NCBI GenBank assembly: GCA_947179155.2
Contig: OX359264.1
Coordinates: 61,095,202-61,159,201 of the forward strand
Direction: 5' to 3'
Length of the DNA stretch: 64,000 nt
Source: Hedera helix
Lineage: Eukaryota > Streptophyta > Magnoliopsida > Apiales > Araliaceae
Each line of letters starts with the position of its first letter. Positions within the stretch are counted from its first letter, which is position 1. Positions 36,382-49,066 of the stretch are shown in pieces. Position numbers and translations under genes: made by a program. The notes under the pieces were generated by a model that saw only the letters and a program-made list of their open reading frames with translations, was not told the DNA's origin and searched no databases.

Positions 36382-37015
36382 TGCTACACGAGCACATATT
36401 TTGAATCTGTGTTTCTGATCAAGATGGACTATGAATGAAAACTGCTGTTGCACAGTTGATTTGTAGGTATGTGTTCTATATTACATTTCGCACTCGTCAC
36501 ATATAGGTATAATCGATTCCCTTGGCATTATTAGTTAGTAAATGAATTATTGTCTTAATAGAATTAGAAAGCAAATTACATGATTTCTTCTTAATCCAAC
36601 TAACTTTGACATTTGCTCACAGCCTAATGGCTGCTCAACTAACTCTAACTAACGAGGCTATAGAAGAATTACTAATATACCCTTCAGCTAATTACTTATA
36701 TAGCGTTGAACATATGCTGCTGCTTGAACTTGAGTTTCTGTAAGCCAAAAATCGGAAGTGAATTAAAAATAACGGAAATGTATACCTTTTAGTATAGTTT
36801 GGCTTAGTAGATACTCCCTTTGTACCAAAAAATAGGGTATGTTGTAAAAAAAAATTAAAAAAATTATTAATGATAATAGTATAAAACTTCATAATTTTAT
36901 TATGATGTCACTATTATTTAACTAATAATTTATTATTTTTAATGGTAAACATGAAATAAAAATAGGTACTTAATATTTGTAAATTTGACCAATGAAGTTT
37001 GGAATATCTATAAGA

Positions 37016-37161
37016 AATTGATATTTTCATATTATTTTTTGATATTTTTATACGATAAATTTTATAAAAAATATCGTTATAGATATATAACAACGATTAT
37101 AAATTATACATATAAAATTTATCGTGTAAAAATATAAAAAAATAATATAAAAATATCAATT
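37016..37161. mobile_element. Hairpin MITE with about 51-bp inverted arms
   Basis: Arms 37016-37066 and 37111-37161 are near-perfect reverse complements (for example AATTGATATTTT against AAATATCAATT, and ACGATAAATTTTATA against TATAAAATTTATCGT). A loop of about 44 bp itself contains inverted ATCGTTATAG and TAACAACGAT words. If transcribed it would form a long RNA hairpin. Confidence 0.8.
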
Positions 37162-37178
37162 CCCCTATCTATATTAGT

Positions 37179-37406
37179 AGGGTCCGCTTAATGTATGCTT
37201 TAAGGGCACAAACTAAGCGTGGAAAACAAGATATAAGACTCGTTAAAATTTATTTTTTTATATAGTTGTACTGAATTTAATACATAGGGTCCATTAATAT
37301 ATTATTTTTTTATACATTAAATTCAATATACCTACATAAATAAATAATATTATACATTATTTTTCGTACTTAATATGTGCCCTAAAGGCACGCATTAAGA
37401 AAATCA
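37179..37406. mobile_element. MITE family copy 1
   Basis: Inverted ends around GGTCCGCTTAATGTATGC and GCACGCATTAAGAAAAT enclose near-palindromic TGTACTGAATTTAATACATA and ATACATTAAATTCAATATA. It shares arrangement and words with copies at 39303 and 46996. It starts only 17 bp after the neighbouring hairpin MITE. Confidence 0.7.
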
Positions 37407-39302
37407 TATTAATATTATCACAAGTCGCTGGTCCCCTTCCCTAGTTTTGGGCAGACATGTATCCGGTAAGTACACTGTGGTAACTTTCCGGTAAAATTTA
37501 TTTAATATAAAGGTTATTATTACTGTACTAGCGTCAGCCTTTGTCGTTGGGTGAATGGACAATTGAGTCATTTTATTGGTACCAAAAGAAAAAACAAGCC
37601 AGCTCCACTCGTGACCGTTATTTGCTATAAGTCAACGAATCGCTGGTCTAATTGACATCATTTGTCAGGTATCAGTTTTTCCTAGGCCCATTTGAAATTT
37701 GGATGTCAAAATTTTTCCTTGAGAATGATTTATAGCACTCAGTGGAGTGTAAATTACGTCTGATAAAATAAAAATTTTATAAATATAAAAGATTAAACAA
37801 AAAAATTAATATAAAAAAATAAAATAATAATATAATCAAAATTATAGGGTAAAAGAGAGAAAAAAAAAAAAACGTGATACAGTAATATCGAAAAGACTTT
37901 ATAATATAGATATATAAAGTAAAGTGAAAGAAAATTTTAGATAAGTGGATTAGTTGTAATTTTGGGCCACCGGTGGAGTCGTAATTTTTTCTGAGATTCA
38001 AGTAAAACTTGAGTTTCATTTATGTGAAATCGAATTGTTAAATTAAAAAATCTCTATACAGAATATATTTACGTGTATATTCAATGTTATAGTCAAAAAT
38101 ACGCAAAGATAAAATTATGTAAGCGGTGTTTAATATCATCAAGCAGCTCAAGGTAAATATGAACTATCATATTCAAAGATAACAAGTAAATATTTTTAAA
38201 AAGTCAGCCGTAAATGATACTTTGTTCATAAATAATTATACTTATTTACATCTTGCATCCTACCCCAATCAATTTGAATTTAAGGCGTTAAATTTGGGTT
38301 TTAAAACATCAAAACTTTAGGAAATAATGATGGTACAAATATACATATATTATATTCGGACGTAATCTCAAACACAATATTGATATTAATTATTAAAAGA
38401 TAGAATTTGATATAAATTTTTGTGTTAGGCTATATTTTTTAATAATTAAAATTAAAATTATATTTAATTATAATATACTTAGACTTATTCATTCATAAGA
38501 AAGTGACAAAAAAAAAATAAAAAATTAACGGTTTCTACCTTCTATATGACCCCTAGGAAAAAGAGAAATGGTTTGTCTAGTGACCCAGGAAGAGTTAAGT
38601 CTAGTGAAAAGCCACCCCACGTTAGATTTGAAACCCTCAACTCCAAATTATCTACATAGGTACAATATTGCATTTATTTAAATTTTTTTTTAAAAGGAAA
38701 TCTATTTGCTAAATGTTTCCGTTAGAAAGCAATTGATATACTCCAGCACGTAGAGTATAAATAAATTTTTGTATTTTTGTTTTCCTAGAAATAGCACAAT
38801 TGGGAGAAGTGTGTTTGGTCACCAAACCCACAAAATAATCCGGTTTTCAAGCACGGGAATTCCCCTAAAAAACGTACAGAAAATAACGGCAAGTAGAAAA
38901 CTAGACAGAGTTTGTTGGTAGTGGGGCCCATAAATGTGTCGTCAACGTCAAAATCTAAACGGTCCTTGATTGTCACTATTACTGTCAGTCCGTTTAAAGA
39001 GAGTATATATATATATGAGGGATTTAAAATATTTTTTTTAAAAATATATTTCTTTTTTGAAGATTCTTTTTTTAAAAATAATATTTAAAAAATATATAAC
39101 ATTCTGTAATTTCACTTGTTTTTATTTTATTTATGAAATTGTCATCAAATAATTTTCAAAATAACGTTATTTTGATTAAAATATATTATTTAAAGAGATA
39201 TATTATTTAAAATATATATTTTTAAAACTGTTATATATATGTATATATATTATTAAAGGGAGATGGGAAAAAATAACAATTCACTTTAGGTTATTTCATA
39301 AA

Positions 39303-39507
39303 TGGATTTTCTTAGAATGTGCCCTAAGGGCACACTCTAAGCGCTGAAAACAATGCATAATAATATTTATTTATGTATTTGCACTGAATTCAATGCATAA
39401 AAAAAAAATATATTAGTGGACCCTATGTATTGAATTCCGTGCAAATATATAAGCAAATAAAATTTATCATTATTTTTCGCGCTTAGTATGTGCCCCTAAG
39501 AAAACCC
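39303..39507. mobile_element. MITE family copy 2
   Basis: The left end GGATTTTCTTAGAATGTGCC and the right end GTATGTGCCCCTAAGAAAAC are inverted repeats. Inside is a palindrome around TATTTGCACTGAATTCAATG and ATTGAATTCCGTGCAAATAT. It is the best preserved copy in inverted-repeat matching, but no clear target duplication was found. Confidence 0.75.
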
Positions 39508-40990
39508 TTTTGTACGTGTCTTTTAATTATTATTATTATTATTATTTACTCGTCATTTGAAATTATCCATAATATTGTACAAGTTGCCTATGCTTGTTTC
39601 AATTTATTTATCTTAACTTGGATGCTATGAGATATATAGGCCTTGAATGCAAATATATTACGTATAAAATGAAGTTAATGTTTTTTAATAGCATAATCTT
39701 CTTCAAAAAGATCTAAGGGAGTAAGCTAAGCTATATAAGTAATTTATTAATTTTTGCAATTTACTGTTGGTATATTACGTATATACGTCAAATAATTTTT
39801 TCCAGTAGCGATCAGTGTTCCTGATAGTTCTTATGCAATTCAGTTAGAACATTCGACATTAATTTAATTTTGTTTCTCTGTAAAATCACATTCAGATAAT
39901 GAAATTTTATAGTAAGAGTATAAAACTTGTGAATTTCTATATACCAATACACCTAAATGGTAATGGATTAATGGGGTAATTAACTTTATGTTCATCAATC
40001 CTCTTTGGAAATTATTTGGTAAGTCAATAGTATAGTAACAAAATTAACAATTCTAAATATGAAAAAATTATTCTATGTTTATGAGGTATGATCACGTGAT
40101 ATTTCAAAATCACTTACATGTTATCATGTCAATATGTATAATGAAAGGATTTTACATACTGAAGTGCCAATATATGAGTGGTATAGAACACCACGTGACG
40201 ATGTTCCAAGACCACTAAATAACTTCTCTCTAGATATGTTAGCCGTATGAATCATATATGACTTGCGTCATCTGTCATAGTTAAACCCCACTTATTATTT
40301 TTCGTTAGATACATTCAAACACAACATCAAACACTATAATTATCTTAATTATTAAAAAATAGAGTATAAAATGAATTTTAATGTCATATTCTATTTTTTA
40401 GTGATAAAAATAAATATAATACCTGATGTTATGCTTGAATGTTATGCATTATATTTCGTTTTTCAGTTTCAAATAATTTGGAGCAATCGCATCTTATCAT
40501 AATAAAAGGGCGACACATTACAACAGTAATAACATAAATTTATTTTCTTCACATATATCATTTTATGAAAATGATATATTTTTATATGTCGATTTTTTTA
40601 TTATAATTTATGTAAATGACTATAATTAATAATATTTTAATAATATATTTAATATAATAAATTAATTTTATAATTTTATCAAATTTCATGTGGTAATATG
40701 CATTGGACATAAATTTTTCACAATATATTATTCGGAGAGTGCTAATGCCTAATATTATACAAAAAACAAGAGATCCCCATGTAACTGTCTACCTGTATTT
40801 TGTAGTGTATATGGAGCATATTATGAAGATGGTGACGGAGATTCTCACAACTGACCTGACAGGTAGCATATGAAACTAAAGTGTTCAATAACTAATTATA
40901 TTGAAATATAGGGACCATATGGCAAAAAACACACAAAATATTTTATCAATATTATCCTGTATTTTGACGCTATTATTGATTGATCTTCTC

Positions 40991-42584
40991 AGTTCACTTT
41001 CTCTGGATTCTCTCTAGACGTAATCGAAAGTCATGAATGAATCAGAATAAACAATAGCAAACAAGTCCGACAGAGTCGGTGCAGAGAAGAAGACTGCTAT
41101 TTTATTCCGGCGACTCTCCGGCCACATTGCCTGCCGGAATGTCAGTTTCCGGGGAGCTCACTGCCACAATACTTACGAGGTCCCTCTCTCCTCTCACTAT
41201 GTCTTTGAGTCTCTGGCTAGCTGTTAAGTGTCGGAGTACTTTCTCCGGTTTCGCAGTTTTGCCTTCGGCTCCGATCTTTCGTTTTCAGAGCTAATGGAAT
41301 CTGATTCTCTCTCTATTTTTTCTCTCTTGATTTGCTTCAAGTCTGATTGCAGCTTTTGAAAGGATTTTTAAATCTCGATTCCTTGTTTTGTCTTAGTTCA
41401 CACTTCTCAGCCATGATTTACTTTCTAGTTCAGTTTATTTAACGCCAAAGATTGAAGCTTTAGTTTTGATTTGTTTGGGTTTGTATTATATTATAGCTTC
41501 TACTTCCGTTTTCGGCTTGAATTTGATTGTATGGAAAGAAAGTTTGTGTTTTTTAAGCACGAGATTTGTTAATAAAATGTCTTTTTACTCTGTAATTAGT
41601 TTTTATATCTATTAAATAAAAGGTTCATGCTCTTGGAGTTTATTCAGAAATGTTGGGACTCTGACGTAAAACAGTTTCGTTTGAAAATTCTGAAATTTCC
41701 TCAATAAACAGAAATCAATATCTCTGTTAAGAGTATTTTTAATTTCACAAAAATCTTGGTTTTGCATAATGTATATTGATTAGCTTCCTTGAACAAATTC
41801 GCCCCCCACAAAGGTCTTCCTGCTATGTGCCGTAGCTTTGTGTATCAGTTAGTTAGGGGCCGTTCGGTAGGGAATGATTTTTTTTTTTTTTTTTGACTTA
41901 AAAGTTAAAATTTTAGTAGATTTATAAGTTAAAATTTTAGTAGATTTATAAGGGAAAGTGTTCGGCATCATTTTTACTCATAAGTCGGGAATTATAAGTT
42001 ATAGTTGTGGAGGTGTTCGGCTAATAATGACTTATAAGTTAAGTAAAATATAAAGATTATTAAAATGTCCTTTAATAGAAGAATGTTAAAAAAATAAGGA
42101 GGGGCAGTTTTGTCATTTTATTAGAATTGACCAACTTAAAAAAATGACTTAATGGTTAAAAGTATGACTTATTGGGTTTTGCATCTTTCAGCCATAAGCT
42201 CTGGTTCGGCGCTATTTACCGAAGAGCATAATATTGAACTTCTTCTTTTCATACCAGATTCTGGGTGAGTTTAGGTGCCCATTTACGTTGTCCTCCGGTT
42301 CTTCTTAATCTAATGTTGGACAACCGAAAGTAATAACTAATAATACTATAGCATATGGACATACAAATTTGTATACTGTGTTTGTAAGAAGTGAAAAACT
42401 TTCTTCTCTCTGATTATAGTTTTTTGCCTTTCTAGTTTGATACAATTGTTTCTACTACTTTGTGGCTCGATTCTGGCATTACCTACATTTTGTATTTATT
42501 TTACAGTTTTTGTTGTAAATAAATATCTGAATGAAAAGAAATGTTCATGTCCTGAGTTTAATGATGTGAAATGTTGGATGTCAG
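40991..42584 (+). other. Probable 5' leader and leader intron of DUF4378 gene
   Basis: Positions about 41040-41310 have the higher-GC, CT-rich composition of a plant leader exon. A 3' splice site (TGTCAG at 42579-42584) precedes the coding exon. The intervening DNA would be a leader intron; its donor is not fixed. Near 41858-42230 it holds a hAT-like MITE candidate with ends GGGGCCGTTCGGTA and TTTACCGAAGAGC and an internal 27-bp tandem repeat (AAGTTAAAATTTTAGTAGAT word). Confidence 0.45.
41858..42230. mobile_element. hAT-like MITE candidate
   Basis: The left end GGGGCCGTTCGGTA resembles the ends of hAT-type MITEs common in plants; the right end TTTACCGAAGAGC is a partial inverted match. AAGTTAAAATTTTAG words repeat inside. 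An 8-bp target duplication could not be identified. Confidence 0.5.
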
Positions 42585-42665
42585 GTGTTGAAATGAACGG
42601 TATTCAGAAATCAGAATGGCAAAACTCAAAATCGGGAGAAACCTTTTCCAGGATGCTTGGGAAGA

Positions 42666-45406
42666 ATGGTGAACCTCTTTGATCTGAGTACAAGCATGCC
42701 AGGAAACAGGCTGCTAGCAGATAGACCTCATCCTGATGGTAAATTCCTTTATATATTAGTCCATCTGATTTTTAAAACTTCCTTCATCCAGAGTTTAATT
42801 ATTTTTTTCAAGTTCTCTCCCTCTCTCATCACAATTTGAAATCAAAACATTTTCAGTCCCATAATTACTGATGTATGGAATTCCGAATTCCCTAACCTTC
42901 TTTGTCCCTCTTCTTTTTCTAATACTTGTGCAACATGTTCTGTTATAATATCTCTCTAATTGTGCGTAAAAATATACGTACAGGTTCTGCGCTGTCAAGG
43001 AGTCATTCAGATGTGTCAATAATGAGTCCATTTGGAGATCAGATAGAGGATGAAAAGGTAAACTTCTTGAGTTTAATTTAAGCAATACTCCATCTGTCCC
43101 CCTAAAGGAAAAAGGAACAAACAAATAAGTTCCAATATGAAAGTCAAGCTCTTCGAGGAAAAATTACATTTCGAATTCTTTAACTCGGCCTATAATATAG
43201 GTACAAACTGCTTAAGAACGTATAATTTAGATGGTAAATTTTGTAAATCATAAGATGTGATGGCCTAAATTTTCAAATTGGACTAGTACAACGCTACAAA
43301 TATGAACAACCAATTGATTTGTAATTGATTTGAGGCATTTGCTTTTGATATTTAAAGTATGTTTTCTCCATGGTGATTTAACATGTGTTGGTTGGCGTTG
43401 GGATGTACAGACTATATCTGAGTTGCAAAGAAACTCATCAACTAGGAAAGCAAACGAAAAACCAATAAAAATGCTCATAGGTAAAGAAATGTCGAAAGAA
43501 GTGGATTCTAAGCAAAATCCTCCCAGTGTGGTTGCCAAGTTAATGGGGCTTGATTCCCTCCCACAGCAGCAGCTAGAGTTGTCTTCACAAAGAAGTCATT
43601 CAAGAAGTTCTTCTCAAAGCCAATCGGGTATGTCATTTTGTTATTGGCAGCAAGAACATGGATTATTGGAAACACAACAGCCTGAAATTCATCAATATCC
43701 AGAGCAGAGTGACTACAAGGATGTTTATGAAATATGGCAGTCACACTACAACTATGTTAAAGATAGATCACCTCAGAATGAAAGATTCAACGGAAGTAGA
43801 ACTGACAAAAAGATGGCTCTCGTTCGTGAGAATTTCATTGATTTAAAACGTCTTGCTATAGATGAAACACTTCGCCAGTCCAAGCAGTTCGAAGATGCAT
43901 TAGAGGTTCTAAGTTCAAATAAAGACTCATTTCTCAAATTTCTCCAAGAAACAAATTCAATGTTCTCCCAGCATCTCTATGATTTGCGGTCTATCCCTCC
44001 GCCCCCCGAGACAAAGCGCATCACTGTTCTTAAACCTGCTAAGATCGTGGATAATAACAAATTTGCTGAATCGGAGAAGAAGAATGAAAAACAAATAAAT
44101 AAAACTTCCCAGTTTGGTCAGGTCAACAGATGGGACAAAAGCACTCCTGGATTTTCCCCTGCAGTTTGTAAACTCGAGGATAGTCATTCTCGAGCAACTC
44201 GAATAGTGGTACTAAAACCTAGCCCTGGGAAGTCTCATGACATTAAGGCTGTTGTTTCGCCACTTTCCTCATCACCAAGGGCATTAAATTTTGATGATTC
44301 ATATGGAGAGCCTCAGGTTGATGATGCACAAGAATCAAGAGAAGTGGCAAAGGAGATCACAAGGCAGATGTGTGAAAATCTGAGTGGGTGTAGAAGGGAT
44401 GAAACTCTTCTGTCTTCTGTGCTCTCCAATGGCTATACTGGTGATGAAAGTTCATTCAACAAATCAGAAAATGAATACACGGTGGAGAATCTCAGTGATT
44501 CAGAAGCAATGTCCTCAACTTCTAGGCATTCTTGGGATTACGTCAATAGGTTTGGTAGCCCTTATTATTTGTCCTCCTTCAGCCGTGCATCTTATTCTCC
44601 CGAGTCATCAGTTTGCCTAGAAGCAAAGAAGCGACTCTCTGAAAGATGGGCCATGATGGCATCTAATGGAACTGGTCGAGAACAAAGGCCTGTCCGGAGA
44701 AGCTCTAGTACTTTGGGTGAGATGCTTGCTCTTTCTGATATGAAGAAGTCAGCAAGACCCGAGGAAGATGGTATTAATAAAGAACAAGAATCTGGGGGAT
44801 CCACTTCATGCTTAACTAGTGATTCAAATGATAAGGATATATGTGATACTACTACTCCTAGAAATCTTTTGAGGTCAAAATCTGTCCCTGTATCTTCTAC
44901 GGCATATGGTGCCAGGCTCGATTTAGAAGTTTTAGATCCTATGAGGGAGAAAACAGATGTTACCAAAGAGGTGACTAAGGAAAGAAGCATAAAATCATCA
45001 TTTAAGGGGAGAGTTTCGAGTTTTTTTTTCTCTAGGAATAAAAAATCTAGTAAAGAGAACTCAATTCAGTCGATAGATGAAATTGAATCTGCTGTAGTAC
45101 CTAGACTTCCTCCCGAAAATGATGTCGACACATCTGCATATGGTAGTGACATAGGATTTAAAGTGGGGGTGTTACCCAATCTACATGGATCTTTGAGCAA
45201 AGCATCTTCTTTAGATTCATTCGGCATGTCAACAAAACAGGACATAATTCCTAACAAGGTATCTCAATCGTGTAAATGGCCATTTGCTTTTGCTCTTATC
45301 AGCTTATATTCATTCATGATATATGTTCTTTTGTTTTTGAGTTTAACACGGTATATGTCCAGAACAAATATGAACTTCTCAGAGTCTTGTGCTTTCTACT
45401 TGTTTC

Positions 45407-45439
<33 letters not shown>

Positions 45440-46720
45440 CAATTGAAGTTCTTTTTCAACAAAAAAGATTATTGTATCAAACAAGGAAGATGTGTAGAAG
45501 AGAACAAAAAATGTGTAACTAGGGCATTCTGACATAGGGTTGCTGTCCAAACTCCAAACAGCACCCTTGCAAGTGCGTCTGAAAGTGTTGAAAATGTTGG
45601 ACATTGAAATTAGTAATATAGGGATTATTGTTGCTATGTGCTATGAATATTCTTAGTTTTTGCTTGACACTGTAATTTTGGCCAATAACATCCACATTAG
45701 TTCTGCTGTTCTGAAGATCAGGCAATCATATAACGAGAGTTCTCTCATTGTGCAGGCTGAATTTTTTGTAACAAAGCCTTGCACAAATGGAATTCCTAAT
45801 GAGAACCAGGAGCAACCAAGTCCAATCTCAGTATTGGAACCTCCATTCGATGAGGATGACCATAGAGAACCTGAGTTCTCTAACAATTTCAAGCCAGATG
45901 GAAATGGTAATATCTGTTAACAGTAGTCATACTGATATTTATTCTTCTGCCTCCAAATTCATGTTTGTTTAATTTGTTTTCTTTCTATCAAACAGGGTTA
46001 GATCTGTCGGTGCATTCTATTAAATCCAACCTGATTGACAAATCACCACTGATAGGATCCATTGCTCGGACTCTTTCATGGGATGATTCATGTACAGAAA
46101 TGGCCGCTCCATACCCCTTAAAATCCTCTGTGGCGTCCATAGGAGCCAAGGAAGAACAACAGGAATGGTTTTTCTTTGTTCAGGCATTATTATCAGCAGC
46201 TAACTTCGACAGTGAGGTGCAGTCTGACTCATTTTTGGCTAGATGGCATTCCCCTGAGAGCCCATTGGACCCTTCATTGAGAGATAAGTACATAGACCTC
46301 AATGACAAGGAGACACTGTGTGAGGCTAACCGAAGGCAAAGGAGATCAACTCGAAAGCTCGTGTTTGATTGTGTCAATGCAGCGCTGGTGGATATAGCTG
46401 GTTATGGGTCAGATCCATGCCAAAGAGCAATTCCATGTAGTGGGGCCAATGATAGGCTTCAATATCACGCAGCAACCATAATGGACTGTGTGTGGGTCCA
46501 AATGAAGCAATGGTTTTCTGGTGAGGTGAGATGTGTTTTTGGTGAATTTGGGGACAACGGCAGCCTGGTTGTGGAGAGGGTGGTGAGGAAGGAGGTAGTA
46601 GGGAAAGGTTGGGTTGAGCTATTGAGATTGGAAATAGATAATTTCTGCAAAGAAATTGAAAGGAACTTGCTGGAAGAGCTTGTGCAAGAGGCTGTAGAAG
46701 AATTTACAGGTAGAGTGTGA
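42666..46720 (+). CDS. DUF3741/DUF4378 protein (TRM/LONGIFOLIA-like)
   Basis: Exons 42666-42738, 42984-43057, 43411-45258, 45756-45906 and 45996-46720 give 956 residues. Proteins of this superfamily (TON1-recruiting motif proteins, LONGIFOLIA relatives) are generally linked to cortical microtubules, cell shape and division-plane control. Visible: MVNLFDLSTSMPGNRLLADR at the start; PPSVVAKLMGLDSLP at about 86-100 (DUF3741/M-motif); a long Ser-rich middle with ARPEED and RNLLRSKSVP blocks; a C-terminal DUF4378 region of roughly 200 residues starting EEQQEWFFFVQALLSAANFD and ending EELVQEAVEEFTGRV. The start is uncertain. Upstream in the same frame is EKPFPGCLGR, which homologues carry after an initial MNG; here the MNGIQ start at 42593 is one base out of frame (see finding). 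Intron 3 contains a 31-C tract. Confidence 0.88.
45408..45438. repeat. Poly-C tract (31 C) in intron 3 of DUF4378 gene
   Basis: Thirty-one consecutive C, about 150 bp after the donor site. It is the longest of three poly-C tracts in the window. On the other strand it is a poly-G run. Confidence 0.9.
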
Positions 46721-46995
46721 TGGATGAGGCTTTTTCTTATCTTATTATATTCCCTTTATTTATTTATTTTAATTTACAACTCTATTATATGTGTATTATT
46801 AAGTTTTTCAATGATAATTGTCCCACCCCACATCCCTTTTTAGTGATGCAAATTGTTGCAAATATGCATTTCTTCATAAATGAACTTATTTTGCAAATTT
46901 TGCTATATTTCCGTTCTTTTATATGACACAATGGGCACAAAATATATCATTGTGCAAAAGAGCACCTATATACTGTATCCTGTGTATATAAATAA

Positions 46996-47225
46996 TGGGT
47001 CCTCTTAACATGTAGGACACATGTTAACCACAGCAAGAGATGAGATCCATTAAATATTATTTGTTTATATATTTGCACTGAATTCAATATATGTGGTCAA
47101 CTAGTATATTATTTTTTTATACATTAAATTCAGTGTAAATATATAAACAAATAATATTTAGTAGGTCCTGTTTTTTGTTTTCCGCGTTTAGCATATGCTC
47201 TTAATGCACATATTAAGAAAACCCA
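46996..47225. mobile_element. MITE family copy 3
   Basis: The left end TGGGTCCTCTTAACATGT and the right end ACATATTAAGAAAACCCA are imperfect inverted repeats. They are flanked by TAA on both sides (46993-46995 and 47226-47228), the 3-bp duplication typical of PIF/Harbinger Tourist MITEs. The interior has TATTTGCACTGAATTCAATA and its inverted partner. Confidence 0.7.
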
Positions 47226-48589
47226 TAAATAATTTATCTGCTTCCTGCCATGGTCAGTTCAAGAAATTGACATGTTTTAACCTCAATGTATTTTATCTAG
47301 CTGAGTACCATCTGAAACCTGCGATAACTGTCTTGTGAAATGTTGAACTCAGATAATGTGGATTGTCTGCCCAATGATATTTACAATAGTATTTTATTGT
47401 ATCCCTTGGTGATTGTGAGTTTTGAGTAGAAATTGCTAATTAAGCATGTTTTGCATATAATAAAACCCAACATGGATATTTTAGGAAGACATGCTCAAAA
47501 TCCGGTTCTAGCATTTTTTGCCTAATATAATGGCAACTTTTTCAACTGGCTTAGTAGGAGTTGGCTCTATAGTAGGTTTATGTGCTAACATATAGAGTAT
47601 TTTTATATATGACGATAAATTTATGTTAATATTAAATAACAATGTATGTAGATATATGGGATACGAGGATGTAAAGAAATGATTTACATATTATAATATT
47701 CAATCCCTATGAGTTGCGAGTTAGTTAACACATAAATCATTTTTCTTATATATATATATATATATATATATTGAATTAGTGAAATTTCAGTTTCGATAAG
47801 AGATATTCTTTGGAGAAAGGGGCAGGCAAGAAAGCTATACTTGCGAGCTATGTCACAGGAGAGGGTCTCTTATGCTTTTCTTTCCTTTTCCACTGTTTGG
47901 TAAGTCGAAAAGAAAGATAAATGCCCGCTCCTACATAATGACGCTTTAGATGGAAGCATTGAGTAGTGAGTGGTACCCAATTTTTTTTTTGAGACGAAGC
48001 ATTCAATATTTTTGGGGTTCGATTATAAAAGTATGAGAAAAGTACTTCCCACGGTTGTCTATATCCTTTCCAGAAGCAGAAAGGATGACAGCCTGTTGTT
48101 TTGTATCTTCTGCCAATTGATATCAAGCTGGAGGAAAATTGTACTTCAACAAGCCTGGATGCTTTCTTCACTAGCAAGTGTTAAAAGAATGAGTATAAAT
48201 ACACAACGTTCAAGTTTTGTGTTTAGATGTTATGCATGTAGACTTGTTGTGTTAAAAAGGCTATCCAAAGTTCAATTTCCATTTAAGTTTTGGCTGTGAA
48301 ACTATTTTTCACTTCAAAATCTAATGGAAAGTGGTGGCGTAATTGAACTCGCAATATACTCAATTTGGTCAAAGATATCAGATATGTAGTACTTCCTCCT
48401 TACCCTGCAAAAAATTATTTTATGATTACGGGATATAACTACGTGGTATCTCAAAATCACTCACGTACTATCATTTTAACATATACAATAAGTGTACAGT
48501 AAAAAAACTCACTATATATGCTGAAATGACAATAGCATGTTAATGATCTGGGACACCATGTGACAGTGTCCTAAAACCACTTAATAACT

Positions 48590-48640
48590 TCTCCCACCCT
48601 ACCCCCACCCCACCCCACCCCACGCCACCCTACCCCAAGA
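48590..48640. repeat. C-rich CCCCA-type repeat
   Basis: Irregular repeats of CCCCA/CCCTA units on the plus strand. The complementary strand has runs of three to five G that could form a G-quadruplex. The units vary and do not match the plant telomere repeat. Confidence 0.7.
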
Positions 48641-48834
48641 GTCACGGGAATCAAAATAGTATTCCCAGTTGAGAATGGGGAATGGGAATGAATGCCGCAC
48701 GGAGCAACTTCCGTGACTCACATAAAAAAGTAAATCTCAGAAGTTGGAGGGAATTCCATTTCCTGTGGGTTTAAATAAAAAAAATTCAAAATAAGCATTC
48801 AATTTGGAATTCTTTCCTTTCTTTCTTAAAAACA

Positions 48835-49066
48835 TACTCCATTATTTTCAAAATTAGAAACACATTACTAAAGAGACTGCCTTTTAAAATTTTATTTTAT
48901 TTTATAATTAATTTCTAATATTGAGTATAAATATAATAGTATATATAAAAAGTAAAGGCATGTTAAGTATTTTCTTGTTATTTTATAGTCAAAATAAAAA
49001 TATACCTCTAATGTTAAAATGAACTAAATAAAAAAATATAACTCTAATTTTGAAAGAGATGGATGA
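48835..49066. mobile_element. Stowaway-like MITE candidate
   Basis: The left end ACTCCATTATTTTCAAAATT and the right end, reverse complement CATCTCTTTCAAAATTAGAG, share TTTCAAAATTAGA in inverted orientation. The interior is AT-rich. Confidence 0.5.

Larger units (their letters stand above)
36382..40990. other. AT-rich intergenic region with hairpin MITEs
   Basis: No exon was recognised over 4.6 kb. It includes a 146-bp near-perfect hairpin (37016-37161) and two members of a MITE family (37179-37406 and 39303-39507). A possible Stowaway left end (TACTCCCTTTGTACC) lies near 36811, but I could not fix its partner end. Confidence 0.6.

Noticed and set aside
41079..41294. 71-codon frame upstream of the DUF4378 gene
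   Set aside because: Best explained as part of the CT-rich leader; it does not join in frame to the coding exons.
47848..48299. 109-codon frames on both strands
   Set aside because: No motif on either strand and no supporting splice sites.
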